Of a DNA stretch of 64,000 nucleotides, positions 26,360 through 35,580 are shown one piece after another. The DNA is taken from the NCBI GenBank assembly GCA_021323655.1, contig JAJPKO010000062.1, positions 1 to 64,000 on the forward strand, in the 5' to 3' direction. The notes beneath the pieces were generated by a model, which worked only from the letters and a program-made list of their open reading frames with translations, made no database searches and was not told the origin of the DNA. Within the stretch, counting starts at the first letter, position 1. The number at the start of each line of letters is the position of its first letter. A program made the translations under genes and the position numbers. Origin of the DNA: Acidobacteriaceae bacterium. GTDB lineage: Bacteria > Acidobacteriota > Terriglobia > Terriglobales > Acidobacteriaceae.

Positions 26360-28864
26360 ATGTTTCGACGCTTGTTTGCGCCTGCAAGTCTGTTTCTCTC
26401 TCTTCTCCTTGTTGGCTCCGCCAGCCATGCTCAAAGTACAGCCTTTGATCGTGTAACCGGCGCTTCTTCGCTCCCCAACGGCATAGATCTACGGGATGGA
26501 CAGGCGAGAATGCAGATCACGGCGCTGCGTGATGACGTTCTGCGCATCCGGATTTCGCGCACGGGTGAGCTCGCTGAGGACGCTTCCTGGGCAGTCCTGG
26601 AGACGGCGCGGCACAGCAGGACGGCGGTAACGGCGGAGAATACGGAGAATACGGCTGGCTTTGCAACACGCGATCTGCGCATTTCGATTGAGCTCAATAC
26701 CGGTAAGCTGACGATTCGTGACCGCCAGGGAAATGTTCTCCAGCAGGATGCGCGCCCTGTCGAGTTTGAGGGCGACACCTTCCGCTTTTACAAGACAATG
26801 CCCATGGATGAGCACTACTTCGGGCTGGGCGACAAGACGGGGCCGCTTGACCGCCGCGATGAGGCCTTTACGCTTTGGAACACAGACAATTACGGATACC
26901 AGGAGTCGAGCGACCCTCTTTATAAGTCCATTCCTTACTTCATGGGCTTTCGCGAGGGCCACGCCTTTGGCATGCTGATGGACAATACTTGGCGAAGCAG
27001 CTTCGACTTCGGCAAGGGGCTTCGCGATGTCTACTCGTATGGCGCGGAGAATGGCCCGGTGGACTGCTACTTCTTTTATGGGCCGACACCGAAGAAGGTA
27101 GTTGAGACGTATGCATGGCTGACGGGAACGCCTGCGATGCCTCCCATATGGGCACTTGGTTTTCAGCAGTCGCGGTACAGCTACTATCCGCAATCGCGTG
27201 TGATGGAAATTGCCAACCGGCTGCGCGCCGACCATGTCCCCGCCGACGCGCTTTATCTTGACATTGATTACCAGTACAAGAACCGCCCCTTCACCGTGGA
27301 CAAAGAGCGCTTTCCCGATTTTCCCGGAATGGTTCGCGAACTCAAGGCCAGGCATTTCCACCTGGTCGCAATTACAGATCTGCACATTGCCAGGGTCCCC
27401 AATGAAGGGTACAAGCCGTATGACACGGGCATTGCAGGCGACAATTTTGTGAAAAACCCTGACGGCTCTGTCTATACCGGAGTGGTGTGGCCAGGGCCCA
27501 GCGTCTTTCCCGACTTTACGCGGCAGCAGTCGCGCGAGTGGTGGGGCACCTTGTACCATGACTTCTACCAGATGGGCGTCGCCGGCTTCTGGAATGACAT
27601 GAACGAGCCTTCCGTCTTCAATGTTCCGACCAAGACGATGCCGCTCGATGTTGTACATCGCATTGATGAGCCCGGCTTCGCGAAACGCACGGCCACTCAT
27701 GCTGAAATCCACAACGTGTATGGGATGGAAAATACGAGGGGCACCTTCGAGGGGCTTCTGAAGCTTGATCCGAACCAGCGGCCCTTTGTGCTGACTCGCG
27801 CCAGCTATGCCGGAGGCCAGCGCTACGCCGCAACCTGGACGGGCGACAACAGCAGCACGTGGAACCATCTCCGGCTAACCACGCCCATGCTTGAAAACCT
27901 GGGCCTGAGCGGTTTTGCATTCAGCGGCGCAGACGTGGGCGGCTTTGCCGGCAGTCCGCAGATGAATCTGCTGACAAAGTGGATTGAAGTGGCGGCCTTC
28001 CAGCCGATTGATCGCGACCATACGGAGAAGGGCTCGCATGATCAGGAACCCTGGGTGGGCGGCGTGGAAGCGGAAAACATCCGCCGCCACTACATCGAAG
28101 AACGCTATCGCCTGATGCCGTATCTCTATACGCTGGCAGAAGAAGCATCGCGTACCGGAGTGCCGCTGCTGCGGCCCATTTTCCTTGAGTTCCCGGACGC
28201 CTTGGCCGACAAGCATCCGATGGACACAGACGTGGGCGCTTCCCAGGAATTTCTCCTCGGCCCTGATCTGCTGATTGCCGGCGCGCCTTACCCGGACAAG
28301 ACCGATGATTACGAGGTCGAGTTCCCTTCTGCACAGTGGTACAACTACTGGACTGGCGAGAAGGTCAGCAATCCGCAGTCAGCCAGCGACAATGGGCAGC
28401 CAAAGAATCCGGGCGCTCCGCCGCTGACGACGCACATTCATCCCGAACTGGCAGTGCTTCCGGTCTTTGCGCGCGGCGGGGCCATCCTGCCCATCGCGCC
28501 TTTGACGCAGAGCACGATGGAGACGCCACAAGGCCCACTCACGCTGCGCGTCTATGCAGGAGACAACTGCCATGGCAGCCTCTATCTCGACGACGGAAAT
28601 ACCTATAACTTCCAGCACGGCGCGTACCTGCGCATGGAGTCCACCTGCCAGGTCACGGGTAATGGGTTGAAGATCCATCTGGGTGCTCACGAGGGCAGCT
28701 ACCCGGCATGGTGGAAGCAGGTCCGGGTGGAGGTCTACGGCTGGTCACCGAAAGAGCCGGCAGTGAAGGTCAACGGGGCGGCAGTCCGGATCCAGAAGTC
28801 CGCCGCGTCCTTCAGCTTTACTGCTCCGGATGACGGCAAAGGCGTGGATGTCGAGTCAAGGTAG
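26360..28864 (+). CDS. secreted glycoside hydrolase family 31 (alpha-glucosidase/xylosidase)
   Basis: The product has 834 residues with a signal peptide (about 1-24, ending SHAQS). An N-terminal beta-sandwich includes the DUF4968-like region and YFGLGDKTGPLDRR. The (beta/alpha)8 barrel begins near 255 (PPIWALGFQQSRYSYY). The nucleophile is in FWNDMNEPS (about D413) and the acid-base in WTGDNSSTW (about D496). C-terminal beta domains carry DYEVEFPSAQWYNYWTGEK. GH31 enzymes cleave alpha-glucosides or alpha-xylosides, and the exact substrate cannot be read from sequence. Export suggests action on oligosaccharides in the periplasm or outside. GGAAGG sits just before ATG 26360. Confidence 0.95.
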   Translation: MFRRLFAPASLFLSLLLVGSASHAQSTAFDRVTGASSLPNGIDLRDGQARMQITALRDDVLRIRISRTGELAEDASWAVLETARHSRTAVTAENTENTAGFATRDLRISIELNTGKLTIRDRQGNVLQQDARPVEFEGDTFRFYKTMPMDEHYFGLGDKTGPLDRRDEAFTLWNTDNYGYQESSDPLYKSIPYFMGFREGHAFGMLMDNTWRSSFDFGKGLRDVYSYGAENGPVDCYFFYGPTPKKVVETYAWLTGTPAMPPIWALGFQQSRYSYYPQSRVMEIANRLRADHVPADALYLDIDYQYKNRPFTVDKERFPDFPGMVRELKARHFHLVAITDLHIARVPNEGYKPYDTGIAGDNFVKNPDGSVYTGVVWPGPSVFPDFTRQQSREWWGTLYHDFYQMGVAGFWNDMNEPSVFNVPTKTMPLDVVHRIDEPGFAKRTATHAEIHNVYGMENTRGTFEGLLKLDPNQRPFVLTRASYAGGQRYAATWTGDNSSTWNHLRLTTPMLENLGLSGFAFSGADVGGFAGSPQMNLLTKWIEVAAFQPIDRDHTEKGSHDQEPWVGGVEAENIRRHYIEERYRLMPYLYTLAEEASRTGVPLLRPIFLEFPDALADKHPMDTDVGASQEFLLGPDLLIAGAPYPDKTDDYEVEFPSAQWYNYWTGEKVSNPQSASDNGQPKNPGAPPLTTHIHPELAVLPVFARGGAILPIAPLTQSTMETPQGPLTLRVYAGDNCHGSLYLDDGNTYNFQHGAYLRMESTCQVTGNGLKIHLGAHEGSYPAWWKQVRVEVYGWSPKEPAVKVNGAAVRIQKSAASFSFTAPDDGKGVDVESR

Positions 28865-28959
28865 CCGCATCAGATATCCAGACCAGACTGGAATAAAAGA
28901 CTTGCCTGCGAAAGAGGTCAGGGCGCAATCTGCTGGACATACACATCCGGAGGCCCTTT

Positions 28960-29451
28960 ATGCGTTTAGCCTGCGCTGCTGCCTGTCTGGCATTGGTTGG
29001 TACGGTCCATGCGATCGCACAGTCCTTTCCTGATTCGGTCTACACGCCGCTGTGGAAATACAACGGCACGTGGAGAGCGTCCGTCTCCGGCAGGTCTCCA
29101 GACACACTGATCAACCACTGCGCGCGAACCGGACTCTTCTTTGTCTGCGAGCAGAATGTGAATGGACAGCCCGGCGCGCTCCTGGTTTTTGTGCCAGTGG
29201 ACGCAGAGGGCCATTACCGCACCAATCCCGTGCAAAAGGACGGGCACGCATACGGTCCCGGAGAGCTCGAAATCAAGGGAAACCACTGGACCTACCTTGG
29301 CCAGGATGAGGAGGATGGCAAGACCGTCTGGTACCGCACAACCAATGATTTCAGCAATGACAGCCATATCCACTTTGAACAGGCCCGATCTGCCGACAAA
29401 GTGAACTGGCAGGTGCAGCGCTCCGGAGACGAAGTGCGCGTCGGCAAGTAG
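28960..29451 (+). CDS. hypothetical secreted protein
   Basis: The product has 163 residues. It starts at ATG 28960 with CCGGAGG upstream and has a signal peptide (MRLACAAACLALVGTVHAIAQ). The mature part is a probable beta-rich single domain (YNGTWRASV, CARTGLFFVCEQNVNGQPGALLVFV, DGKTVWYRTTNDFSND) with a Cys pair. The pattern G-T-W near the start and a TNDFS motif recall secreted DUF1579/lipocalin-like proteins, but no family can be named with confidence. It is 95 bases after the GH31 gene and convergent with rlmN. Confidence 0.75.
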   Translation: MRLACAAACLALVGTVHAIAQSFPDSVYTPLWKYNGTWRASVSGRSPDTLINHCARTGLFFVCEQNVNGQPGALLVFVPVDAEGHYRTNPVQKDGHAYGPGELEIKGNHWTYLGQDEEDGKTVWYRTTNDFSNDSHIHFEQARSADKVNWQVQRSGDEVRVGK

Positions 29452-29468
29452 CGGCCGGACCTGGATGC

Positions 29469-30644
29469 TTAGGACACGCCGCCCAGCGTACTTGCAGACA
29501 CCCCGACCAGTTCTGTCGTCCGCTTTAACTGGCCACAGGCGGCGTAGATGTCTCGCCCGCGCGGGCGGCGAATATAGGCCGGAATCTCGCTGGACCTGAG
29601 CCGCTGCTGGAATTGCACGACCGTTTCCGGCGCGGACATATGGAAGGGCATGCCGGGGCCGGGGTTCCAGACAATCAGGTTGACCTTCAGCGGAAGGTTC
29701 GCCCGCCGCACCAGCCGCACGACTTCGTCTGCATCGGAGAGGCGGTCATTCACCCCGCCCAGCAGCACATATTCAAAGGTGACCTTTTCTTTCGCGCGCA
29801 GTGGTACCTGACGGACAGCATCTATCACATCCCCAATCCTCCACTTGCGCGTGATGGGCATAATGCCGGTACGAATATCGTCGTTTGGAGCATTCAGAGA
29901 GATGGCGAGCTTGGGCCGCACCTTCTCCTGAGCAAAGCGCAGAATGCCGGGCACGATGCCGGACGTGGAGACCGTCATGCGCGACTCGGGAATCCCGACC
30001 TCCTCTGCCAGCAGCCGCACGGCCTTCATGAACTCGTCGTAGTTCAGGAAAGGCTCGCCCATCCCCATAAAGACAAGATTGATGCGCTGTTTGCCAACTT
30101 CAAACTTCTGCCGCTTCAGCACTGCAACCACCTGCCCGGCGATTTCGCCCGCTGTCAGGTTGCGCAGAATGCCCAGCCTGGCCGTCAGACAGAACTGGCA
30201 GTTGACGGCACAGCCAATCTGGCTGGAGACGCAGATGGTGGCGCGGTGGAAATCATTCTGCGCCTCGGAGCCATCCCCTTCCTCGCCGTCATCGCCCTCC
30301 GGCATCCAGACCGTCTCGACCGTCTGGCCATCGCTGGTGGCAATCAGGTAGCGCTCGGTCCCGTCGGTGGACTTGAATGCCCCTTCAATCCGGGGCAGCC
30401 CGATGCGATATCCGGCAGCCGAGATGGCTTCACGCAGCGATTTCGGCCAGGGAGAGACTGCGTCCAGGTCCTCCACCCACTGGCGGTAGAGGGCGTCGGA
30501 AAGCTGCCTGGCCCGGTACGCAGGCGCGGAAAATTCTTTTACCAGAAGTGTAAGTTGTTGAAAACCAAGGCCAAAAAGAGTTTGAGTCGCAGGGGTGGCA
30601 GGAGCGTCTAAAATAGAGACAGAGTTGTTCCTGCCCGGCGGCAT
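29469..30644 (-). CDS. rlmN: 23S rRNA (adenine-2503-C2)-methyltransferase
   Basis: About 391 residues from ATG 30644 (MPPGRNNS). The open frame continues to 31313 but overlaps the M16 peptidase, so the later start is used even though its ribosome site is weak. The radical-SAM cluster motif is GCAVNCQFC (C-x3-C-x2-C). The second methyl-transfer cysteine lies in DIYAACGQL near the C-terminus. FMGMGEPFLNYDE and SLNAPNDDIR are RlmN blocks. It methylates A2503 of 23S rRNA and, in E. coli, some tRNAs. An insertion of ~20 acidic residues (EGDDGEEGDGSEAQ) precedes the cluster region. Confidence 0.95.
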   Translation of the reverse strand: MPPGRNNSVSILDAPATPATQTLFGLGFQQLTLLVKEFSAPAYRARQLSDALYRQWVEDLDAVSPWPKSLREAISAAGYRIGLPRIEGAFKSTDGTERYLIATSDGQTVETVWMPEGDDGEEGDGSEAQNDFHRATICVSSQIGCAVNCQFCLTARLGILRNLTAGEIAGQVVAVLKRQKFEVGKQRINLVFMGMGEPFLNYDEFMKAVRLLAEEVGIPESRMTVSTSGIVPGILRFAQEKVRPKLAISLNAPNDDIRTGIMPITRKWRIGDVIDAVRQVPLRAKEKVTFEYVLLGGVNDRLSDADEVVRLVRRANLPLKVNLIVWNPGPGMPFHMSAPETVVQFQQRLRSSEIPAYIRRPRGRDIYAACGQLKRTTELVGVSASTLGGVS

Positions 30645-30713
30645 ACAGAGACAGCATAGCGCAACTCCCTCAGATTCTCCCAAAGACGCCCCGGCAGCAT
30701 CCATGTAAAAGCA

Positions 30714-31991
30714 ATGATGGACAACGAACGCAATATTCGCCGCGCCACCTTGCCCAACGGCCTCACCATTCTGACCGAGAAGATGGGACACATCCGCTCC
30801 GTCGCCATGGGCGTTTGGATACGCACCGGGTCGCGGCACGAAACGCCGGACATCAACGGCATCTCGCATTTTGTAGAACATATGGTATTCAAGGGGACCA
30901 AATCGCGCTCCGCTCAGCGCATTGCCCGCGAAGTCGACGCCATCGGCGGGAACCTGGACGCCTTTACCGGCAAAGAAACCGTATGCTTCAACGTCAAGGT
31001 CCTGGACGAGCACGTCCCCGTCGCGCTGGACATCCTGTCCGACCTGGTGCTGAACCCGATCTTCTCCGCCGACGAAATCACTCGCGAGCGGGGCGTCATC
31101 CTGGAAGAGATCAAGATGGACGAGGACAACCCGGACTACCTGGTCCACGAAATCTTTACTCAGAACTTCTGGAAAGACCATCCGCTGGGCCGTCCCATCC
31201 TCGGCACGCGCGAGACCGTGCGCCGCTTCGAGCGCGACACACTCTTCAACTTCTACGGACAGCGCTTCCACGGTAGCAATATGATCTTTTCTGCCGCAGG
31301 AAATATTGACCACGACACATTTGTTGAGCAGGTGACGCGGCGCTTTGAGTCGCTCCCGGCGGGCGAACCGATCACCGTGCAGGCCTCACCGAAGACTGCG
31401 GCGCGCATCATCCTCAAAAACAAGAAGGCGCTCGAACAGGTACAGCTCTGCCTGGGAGTGCCCGCTCCGCCCATCGCTGACGAGTCACGCTACGCCACTC
31501 TGGTGCTGAATACGATTCTGGGCGGCGGCATGAGTTCGCGCCTCTTCCAGACTGTCCGCGAAGAGCGCGGTCTGGCCTACTCCATTTACAGCGACCTGAA
31601 CCCTTACCGCGACACCGGCTCGCTTTGTGTCTATGCCGGAACATCGGCCGACCGCGCCGTGCAGGTGGTGCAGCTGGTCATGGAGCAGTTCCGCCGCCTG
31701 AAGACCGAGCCGCTTCCCGCAGACGAGTTGCGCCGTGCCAAAGACCAGCTCAAAGGCAACCTGCTGCTCTCGCTCGAAAGCTCCATGTCGCGCATGTCAA
31801 ACCTGGCGCGCCAGCAAATGTACTTCGACCATTTCTTCGGTATGCAGGAGATCCTCGACCGCGTCGAGTCCATTACCGAAGACCAGGTGATGGCAATGGC
31901 GAACCACCTCTTCCAGCCTGAGATGGTGGCCGTAACACTGCTGGGCCGGCTCGACGGTATCAAGCTCAACCGCAGCCAGCTGGCATGCTGA
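30714..31991 (+). CDS. M16 family zinc metallopeptidase (processing-peptidase-like)
   Basis: The product has 425 residues with the inverted zinc motif HFVEH (H52, E55, H56) and the distal glutamate in VILEEIKMDEDNPDY. It has the N- and C-terminal halves expected of single-chain pitrilysin-like or PqqL/YmxG-type enzymes. The second half includes ILGGGMSSRLFQTVREERGLAYSIYS. No signal peptide is present, so it is cytoplasmic. ATG 30714 is followed by a second ATG, and either could be used. It is divergent from rlmN across 69 bases. Its physiological substrate is unknown. Confidence 0.94.
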   Translation: MMDNERNIRRATLPNGLTILTEKMGHIRSVAMGVWIRTGSRHETPDINGISHFVEHMVFKGTKSRSAQRIAREVDAIGGNLDAFTGKETVCFNVKVLDEHVPVALDILSDLVLNPIFSADEITRERGVILEEIKMDEDNPDYLVHEIFTQNFWKDHPLGRPILGTRETVRRFERDTLFNFYGQRFHGSNMIFSAAGNIDHDTFVEQVTRRFESLPAGEPITVQASPKTAARIILKNKKALEQVQLCLGVPAPPIADESRYATLVLNTILGGGMSSRLFQTVREERGLAYSIYSDLNPYRDTGSLCVYAGTSADRAVQVVQLVMEQFRRLKTEPLPADELRRAKDQLKGNLLLSLESSMSRMSNLARQQMYFDHFFGMQEILDRVESITEDQVMAMANHLFQPEMVAVTLLGRLDGIKLNRSQLAC

Positions 31992-32007
31992 AATTCTTGT
32001 TCCTGAA

Positions 32008-32042
32008 AAGGCGGTCCTTGTCCGGATCGCCTTCTTCATTTT
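32008..32042 (+). terminator. intrinsic terminator after the M16 peptidase gene
   Basis: AAGGCGGTCC (32008-32017) pairs with GGATCGCCTT (32024-32033), giving a 10-bp stem with one G-T pair and a 6-base loop. The tail is CTTCATTTT. It lies 16 bases after the stop codon. Confidence 0.75.
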
Positions 32043-32096
32043 GCACAGAAGTGGATCGTTCCCCACTGCGGCCAACCTGCTAAGGTGTAAATTGCC

Positions 32097-34001
32097 GTGG
32101 GCCGCATTCACATTCTTTCTGACCAGGTCGCCAACCAGATCGCCGCGGGCGAGGTGGTGGACCGGCCTGCGTCTGTGGTGAAGGAACTGCTCGAAAATGC
32201 GCTGGATGCGGGGGCAACGCGTATCCGCGTGGAAGTAGAGGCGGGCGGCCGCAAGCTCATCCGCATCTCTGACAATGGGCACGGGATGGACCGCGACGAT
32301 GCTCTGCTGGCCTTTGAGCGGCATGCGACTTCAAAGATCCGTTCGAGCGATGATCTGCTTTCGATTGCGACCCTCGGCTTTCGCGGCGAGGCGCTGCCCT
32401 CCATTGCTTCAATCTCGCGGCTGGAGATGGAGACGCGCGCAGCAGATGAGGATTCCGGCACCTGCATAGAGATTGTGGGCGGCAGAGTAATGCGCGTGGA
32501 AGATGCGGGCGTGCCGCCGGGAACGACATTTACGGTTCGCGATTTGTTTTTCAATACTCCGGCGCGCCGCAAGTTCCTGAAGTCCGAGACCACGGAGCTT
32601 TCTCATGTAACCGCATTGGTTACACATTATGCGCTGGCACATCCTGAGAAGCATTTTGAGCTGCACTCGGCGACCCACGCGCTGCTGGTGGCCCCTCCCG
32701 TAAGAAAACCAGAGGAGCGCATTTTTCAGGTTTTCGGCAAAGAGACACTGGACCAGTTGCTGCCTACAGCGGCTGAACGGCCATTTGACCGCGCCGGTGT
32801 GCCAGGGCCTCCACCATGGAAGCGCGATGAGGAGTACCAGCCGCCGGACCCGGGCTTTCTGCGCATCAGCGGATTCATCTCAAAGCCGGAATTGCAGAAG
32901 CTGAACCGCAATTCCATTTACATCTTTGTGAACCGGAGGCTGGTCCGTGACCGGCTGATCCTGCACGCTGTCAGCGAAGCGTACCGCAACATCATTCCGC
33001 CCACGTCGTTTCCAGTAGTGCTGCTTTTTATGGAGATGCCGGCGCATGAGGTGGATGTGAATGTGCATCCGGCCAAGACAGAGGTGCGCTTCCGGCAGCA
33101 GTCGCTGGTGCACGATTTTGTGCGCGACGCGATCCGGAATACTCTGGTCCATTCGCGTCCGGCAGCAGGATTTCTGGAGGCGCTGAGCGCGAATCCACAT
33201 GCGACCCCTTCGCTGATGCCGAGTGTTTCGCCGCTCCCAGGTGAATCGTCACCCGCCGCCAGCTCCATACAGGAGCTACCGCAGGGCCCCGGGGCCCCTC
33301 CGGCTTTGGTGCTCACGCCTCCGGAACTGCCGCCGCAGGAGGTGCATCTGCCGTTTGCCGCAGCCGGGGAACGGAATCCGGCCGTGCCCGTGGAAAACGA
33401 AGCTCCGCCCAGCCTGAATTCGCTCGCCTCCCTCAAGCCGCTGGGACAGTTGCGAGAGTCCTTCATTCTGGCCACCAACGATGAGGGCCTGTGGATTGTG
33501 GACCAGCATGTGGCGCACGAGCGCGTGCTGTTTGAAAAGATATTGCGCGAGCGCGAGGTGGAGCGGGTACAGCGTCAGCACTTGCTGGTGCCCATGCTGA
33601 TTGACCTGCAGCCGCACCAGATGGTCCTGTTTGCACGCATTGCAGAAGAGCTGGAACGCAATGGCTTTGAGGCTGGGCCCTTCGGTCCGCGCACGGTCGC
33701 CGTCAGGGCCGCGCCTGTAGGGCTTGCCGGCAATGAACTGGAACGCACGCTGATAGAGGTGCTCGAGCAGACAGAGCGCGAGTCCCAGTCCCAGAACCTC
33801 GATACATTGCGCACGCGCATCGCCGCATCCATCGCGTGCCATTCGGCCATCAGGATCAATATGCCTCTCGATCCGCAGCGCATGGAGTGGCTGCTGGCCG
33901 AGCTGGCAAAGACAGACCATCCGACAAGCTGTCCGCATGGACGGCCAATTGTCTTGCGCTATTCATGGAAGGACATTCAGAAGGCGTTTCACCGTATCTG
34001 A
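32097..34001 (+). CDS. mutL: DNA mismatch repair protein MutL
   Basis: The product has 634 residues from a GTG start, with AAGGTG upstream. The GHKL ATPase motifs are present: ELLENALDAGATRI, ISDNGHGM and TLGFRGEALPSI. A Pro/Ala-rich linker (about 350-440) joins the C-terminal domain. That domain has DQHVAHERVLFE at about residue 469, fitting the DQHA-x2-E-x4-E metal motif of endonuclease-type MutL (Ala to Val in the fourth position), together with CHSAIRINMPL and CPHGRP near the end. Such MutL proteins nick DNA themselves in organisms without MutH. mutS is not in the window. Confidence 0.96.
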   Translation: MGRIHILSDQVANQIAAGEVVDRPASVVKELLENALDAGATRIRVEVEAGGRKLIRISDNGHGMDRDDALLAFERHATSKIRSSDDLLSIATLGFRGEALPSIASISRLEMETRAADEDSGTCIEIVGGRVMRVEDAGVPPGTTFTVRDLFFNTPARRKFLKSETTELSHVTALVTHYALAHPEKHFELHSATHALLVAPPVRKPEERIFQVFGKETLDQLLPTAAERPFDRAGVPGPPPWKRDEEYQPPDPGFLRISGFISKPELQKLNRNSIYIFVNRRLVRDRLILHAVSEAYRNIIPPTSFPVVLLFMEMPAHEVDVNVHPAKTEVRFRQQSLVHDFVRDAIRNTLVHSRPAAGFLEALSANPHATPSLMPSVSPLPGESSPAASSIQELPQGPGAPPALVLTPPELPPQEVHLPFAAAGERNPAVPVENEAPPSLNSLASLKPLGQLRESFILATNDEGLWIVDQHVAHERVLFEKILREREVERVQRQHLLVPMLIDLQPHQMVLFARIAEELERNGFEAGPFGPRTVAVRAAPVGLAGNELERTLIEVLEQTERESQSQNLDTLRTRIAASIACHSAIRINMPLDPQRMEWLLAELAKTDHPTSCPHGRPIVLRYSWKDIQKAFHRI

Positions 34002-34025
34002 AGAAACGCTCATACCCGGGAAAAG

Positions 34026-34961
34026 TTATACGAGCCGGAGAGAAGGTTCCTGACGTCGGGAGTGGCTGGCGGCTGCCTTGGGGCCCCTGTGGACGACGGT
34101 CAGCTTTTCGCGGTCGAGGATCTTGCGCCGCTGGCTGCGAGCGTGGGTGGCCCAGGGCCCGATGGGGTCGAGTTTCAGATAGGCCGTCCAGTGGCGGAGG
34201 GCCTTGCGTCGCTGTCCCGTGCGTTCATAGGCAAGCGCCAGATTGTAGTGCGCATCGGCATAGGTAGGGACAAGGCGGATGGCGGTGCTGTAGGCTTCAA
34301 TGGCTTCGGGCAGTTTTTTCAGCTCGTCCAGCACATTGCCAAGATCGAAGAAAGCCAGTGCATAACCAGGATCAGACTGAGTGGCCTGGCGGTACAGATG
34401 CTCTGCCTCTCCAAATTCGCGCTGGTTATAAAAGATGGTGCCCAGATTAATGCTGGAAGGAGCGTGCTGCGGGTCCATCTCCAGTATCTCGTGATAGAGG
34501 CGTACGGCATCGCCGGTCTTGCCCGCTTCTTCGCAGCGCACCGCTTCCAGAAAAAGTCTGGTGGTCTTTGCCTCGCGCTGCGCCGGGTTCAGTGTTACCA
34601 GCCCCACGGAGGCGGGAACCGGGCTGTTGCCCGCGTCGAAGTCAAAGACAAACTGCCGGGCAATGGGATCCATGGCCGTGCCGGAGTGGCGAAAGATCAG
34701 CTTCGAGCCGCGGCGGACTGTACCTGCTTCCAGAAGGGGATTGGCCATTCCGGAAACCGAGCGCATGGCCGAGACTGAAGCGCGAATGCTGGAAGCGGAA
34801 AGGCGCGTGGCGCGCAGGTCGCGCAGCTTGCGAAGCTGCACCAGGTCCTGAAAGCTATAGGATTCAGAGGGAGCAATCAGCCCGCTGCTCTCCCACCCGC
34901 GCAGTTGGCGGGGATGAAGACGCAGAATTCGCAACACATCCTGACGGCTATACCTTGTCAC
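34026..34961 (-). CDS. MerR-like HTH and TPR fusion protein
   Basis: The product has 311 residues from a GTG start (GTG ACA AGG), with GGGGAAG upstream. Residues 1-70 resemble a MerR-type winged helix: YSRQDVLRILRLHPRQLRGWESSGLI, then YSFQDLVQLRKLRDLR. A middle part (75-145) of unknown fold contains a short DFDAGNSPVP linker. Three to four TPR units follow at about 150-270 (AVRLYHEILEMDPQHAPSSINLGTIFYNQREFGEAEHLY and on). The usual small-molecule-sensing part of MerR is thus replaced by a protein-binding repeat. It is convergent with mutL. It is probably a transcriptional regulator or DNA-linked scaffold. The target is unknown. Confidence 0.85.
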   Translation of the reverse strand: MTRYSRQDVLRILRLHPRQLRGWESSGLIAPSESYSFQDLVQLRKLRDLRATRLSASSIRASVSAMRSVSGMANPLLEAGTVRRGSKLIFRHSGTAMDPIARQFVFDFDAGNSPVPASVGLVTLNPAQREAKTTRLFLEAVRCEEAGKTGDAVRLYHEILEMDPQHAPSSINLGTIFYNQREFGEAEHLYRQATQSDPGYALAFFDLGNVLDELKKLPEAIEAYSTAIRLVPTYADAHYNLALAYERTGQRRKALRHWTAYLKLDPIGPWATHARSQRRKILDREKLTVVHRGPKAAASHSRRQEPSLRLV

Positions 34962-35228
34962 AAAGGGCGCTTCCCCATCTCTTGAGCAGATTATGCGTTT
35001 TCATTTGTAAACACACAAGGGGTTGTATATGAAAATCAGTGGATAATCAGGTACTGAATTCGGTTCCCTTTGCCACAGAACCTCTTTTTCGCCGCATCTC
35101 ACAGGGCATGAGGAGAATTTCCTGCTTGAAATTTCTGCCCGTTTTGCGGTACCGTTCCTGCGCTTCATAAATCCGCAGGTGGATCGTCGTCTACCGGCCT
35201 GCGAACCATACATAGAAGGGAGAGGTGC

Positions 35229-35489
35229 ATGTTCACAATTATCTGGTGGATCATTGTCGGCCTGATTGCGGGATGGATCACCGGCAAGATCATGAAAGGC
35301 AGCGGCTATGGCACACTGATGGACATTGTCATCGGTATTGTCGGCGCCCTCATCGGCGGGTTTATCATGCGGGCCCTCGGGTTCTCCGGACAGGGTGGCA
35401 TGATTTACACCATTATTGTTGCGGTCATCGGCGCTGTGATTCTTACCTGGATACTGCGGCTGATTTCAGGCAATCGAGCGACAAGCTGA
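35229..35489 (+). CDS. GlsB/YeaQ/YmgE family small membrane protein
   Basis: The product has 86 residues with three hydrophobic helices: 3-18 (TIIWWIIVGLIAGWIT), about 31-50 (MDIVIGIVGALIGGFIM) and about 58-79. The Gly-rich pattern GLIAGWITGKIMKG and GIVGALIGG is the signature of this family (transglycosylase-associated by old name). It is often induced by stress in other bacteria, and its molecular role is unproven. ATG 35229 has GGAGAGG just upstream. The 267-base upstream region probably holds its promoter. Confidence 0.93.
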   Translation: MFTIIWWIIVGLIAGWITGKIMKGSGYGTLMDIVIGIVGALIGGFIMRALGFSGQGGMIYTIIVAVIGAVILTWILRLISGNRATS

Positions 35490-35505
35490 TATCAGAGCAC
35501 TGTCT

Positions 35506-35547
35506 GCCGGAAGACCGGACAGGAACCCACCGGTCTTCTCCGGCTTT
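35506..35547 (+). terminator. hairpin after the GlsB-type gene
   Basis: GCCGGAAGACCGG pairs with CCGGTCTTCTCCGGC with a two-base bulge, followed by TTTCC. The stem is strong and the T-tract short. It lies 17 bases after the stop. Confidence 0.55.
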
Positions 35548-35580
35548 CCAGGCCCTGCCGCGAGAAGATGAAGCACCCGC

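Noticed and set aside
26489-27868. 459-codon open frame on the minus strand
   Set aside because: It is antisense to the GH31 catalytic domain. There is no ribosome site or known domain.
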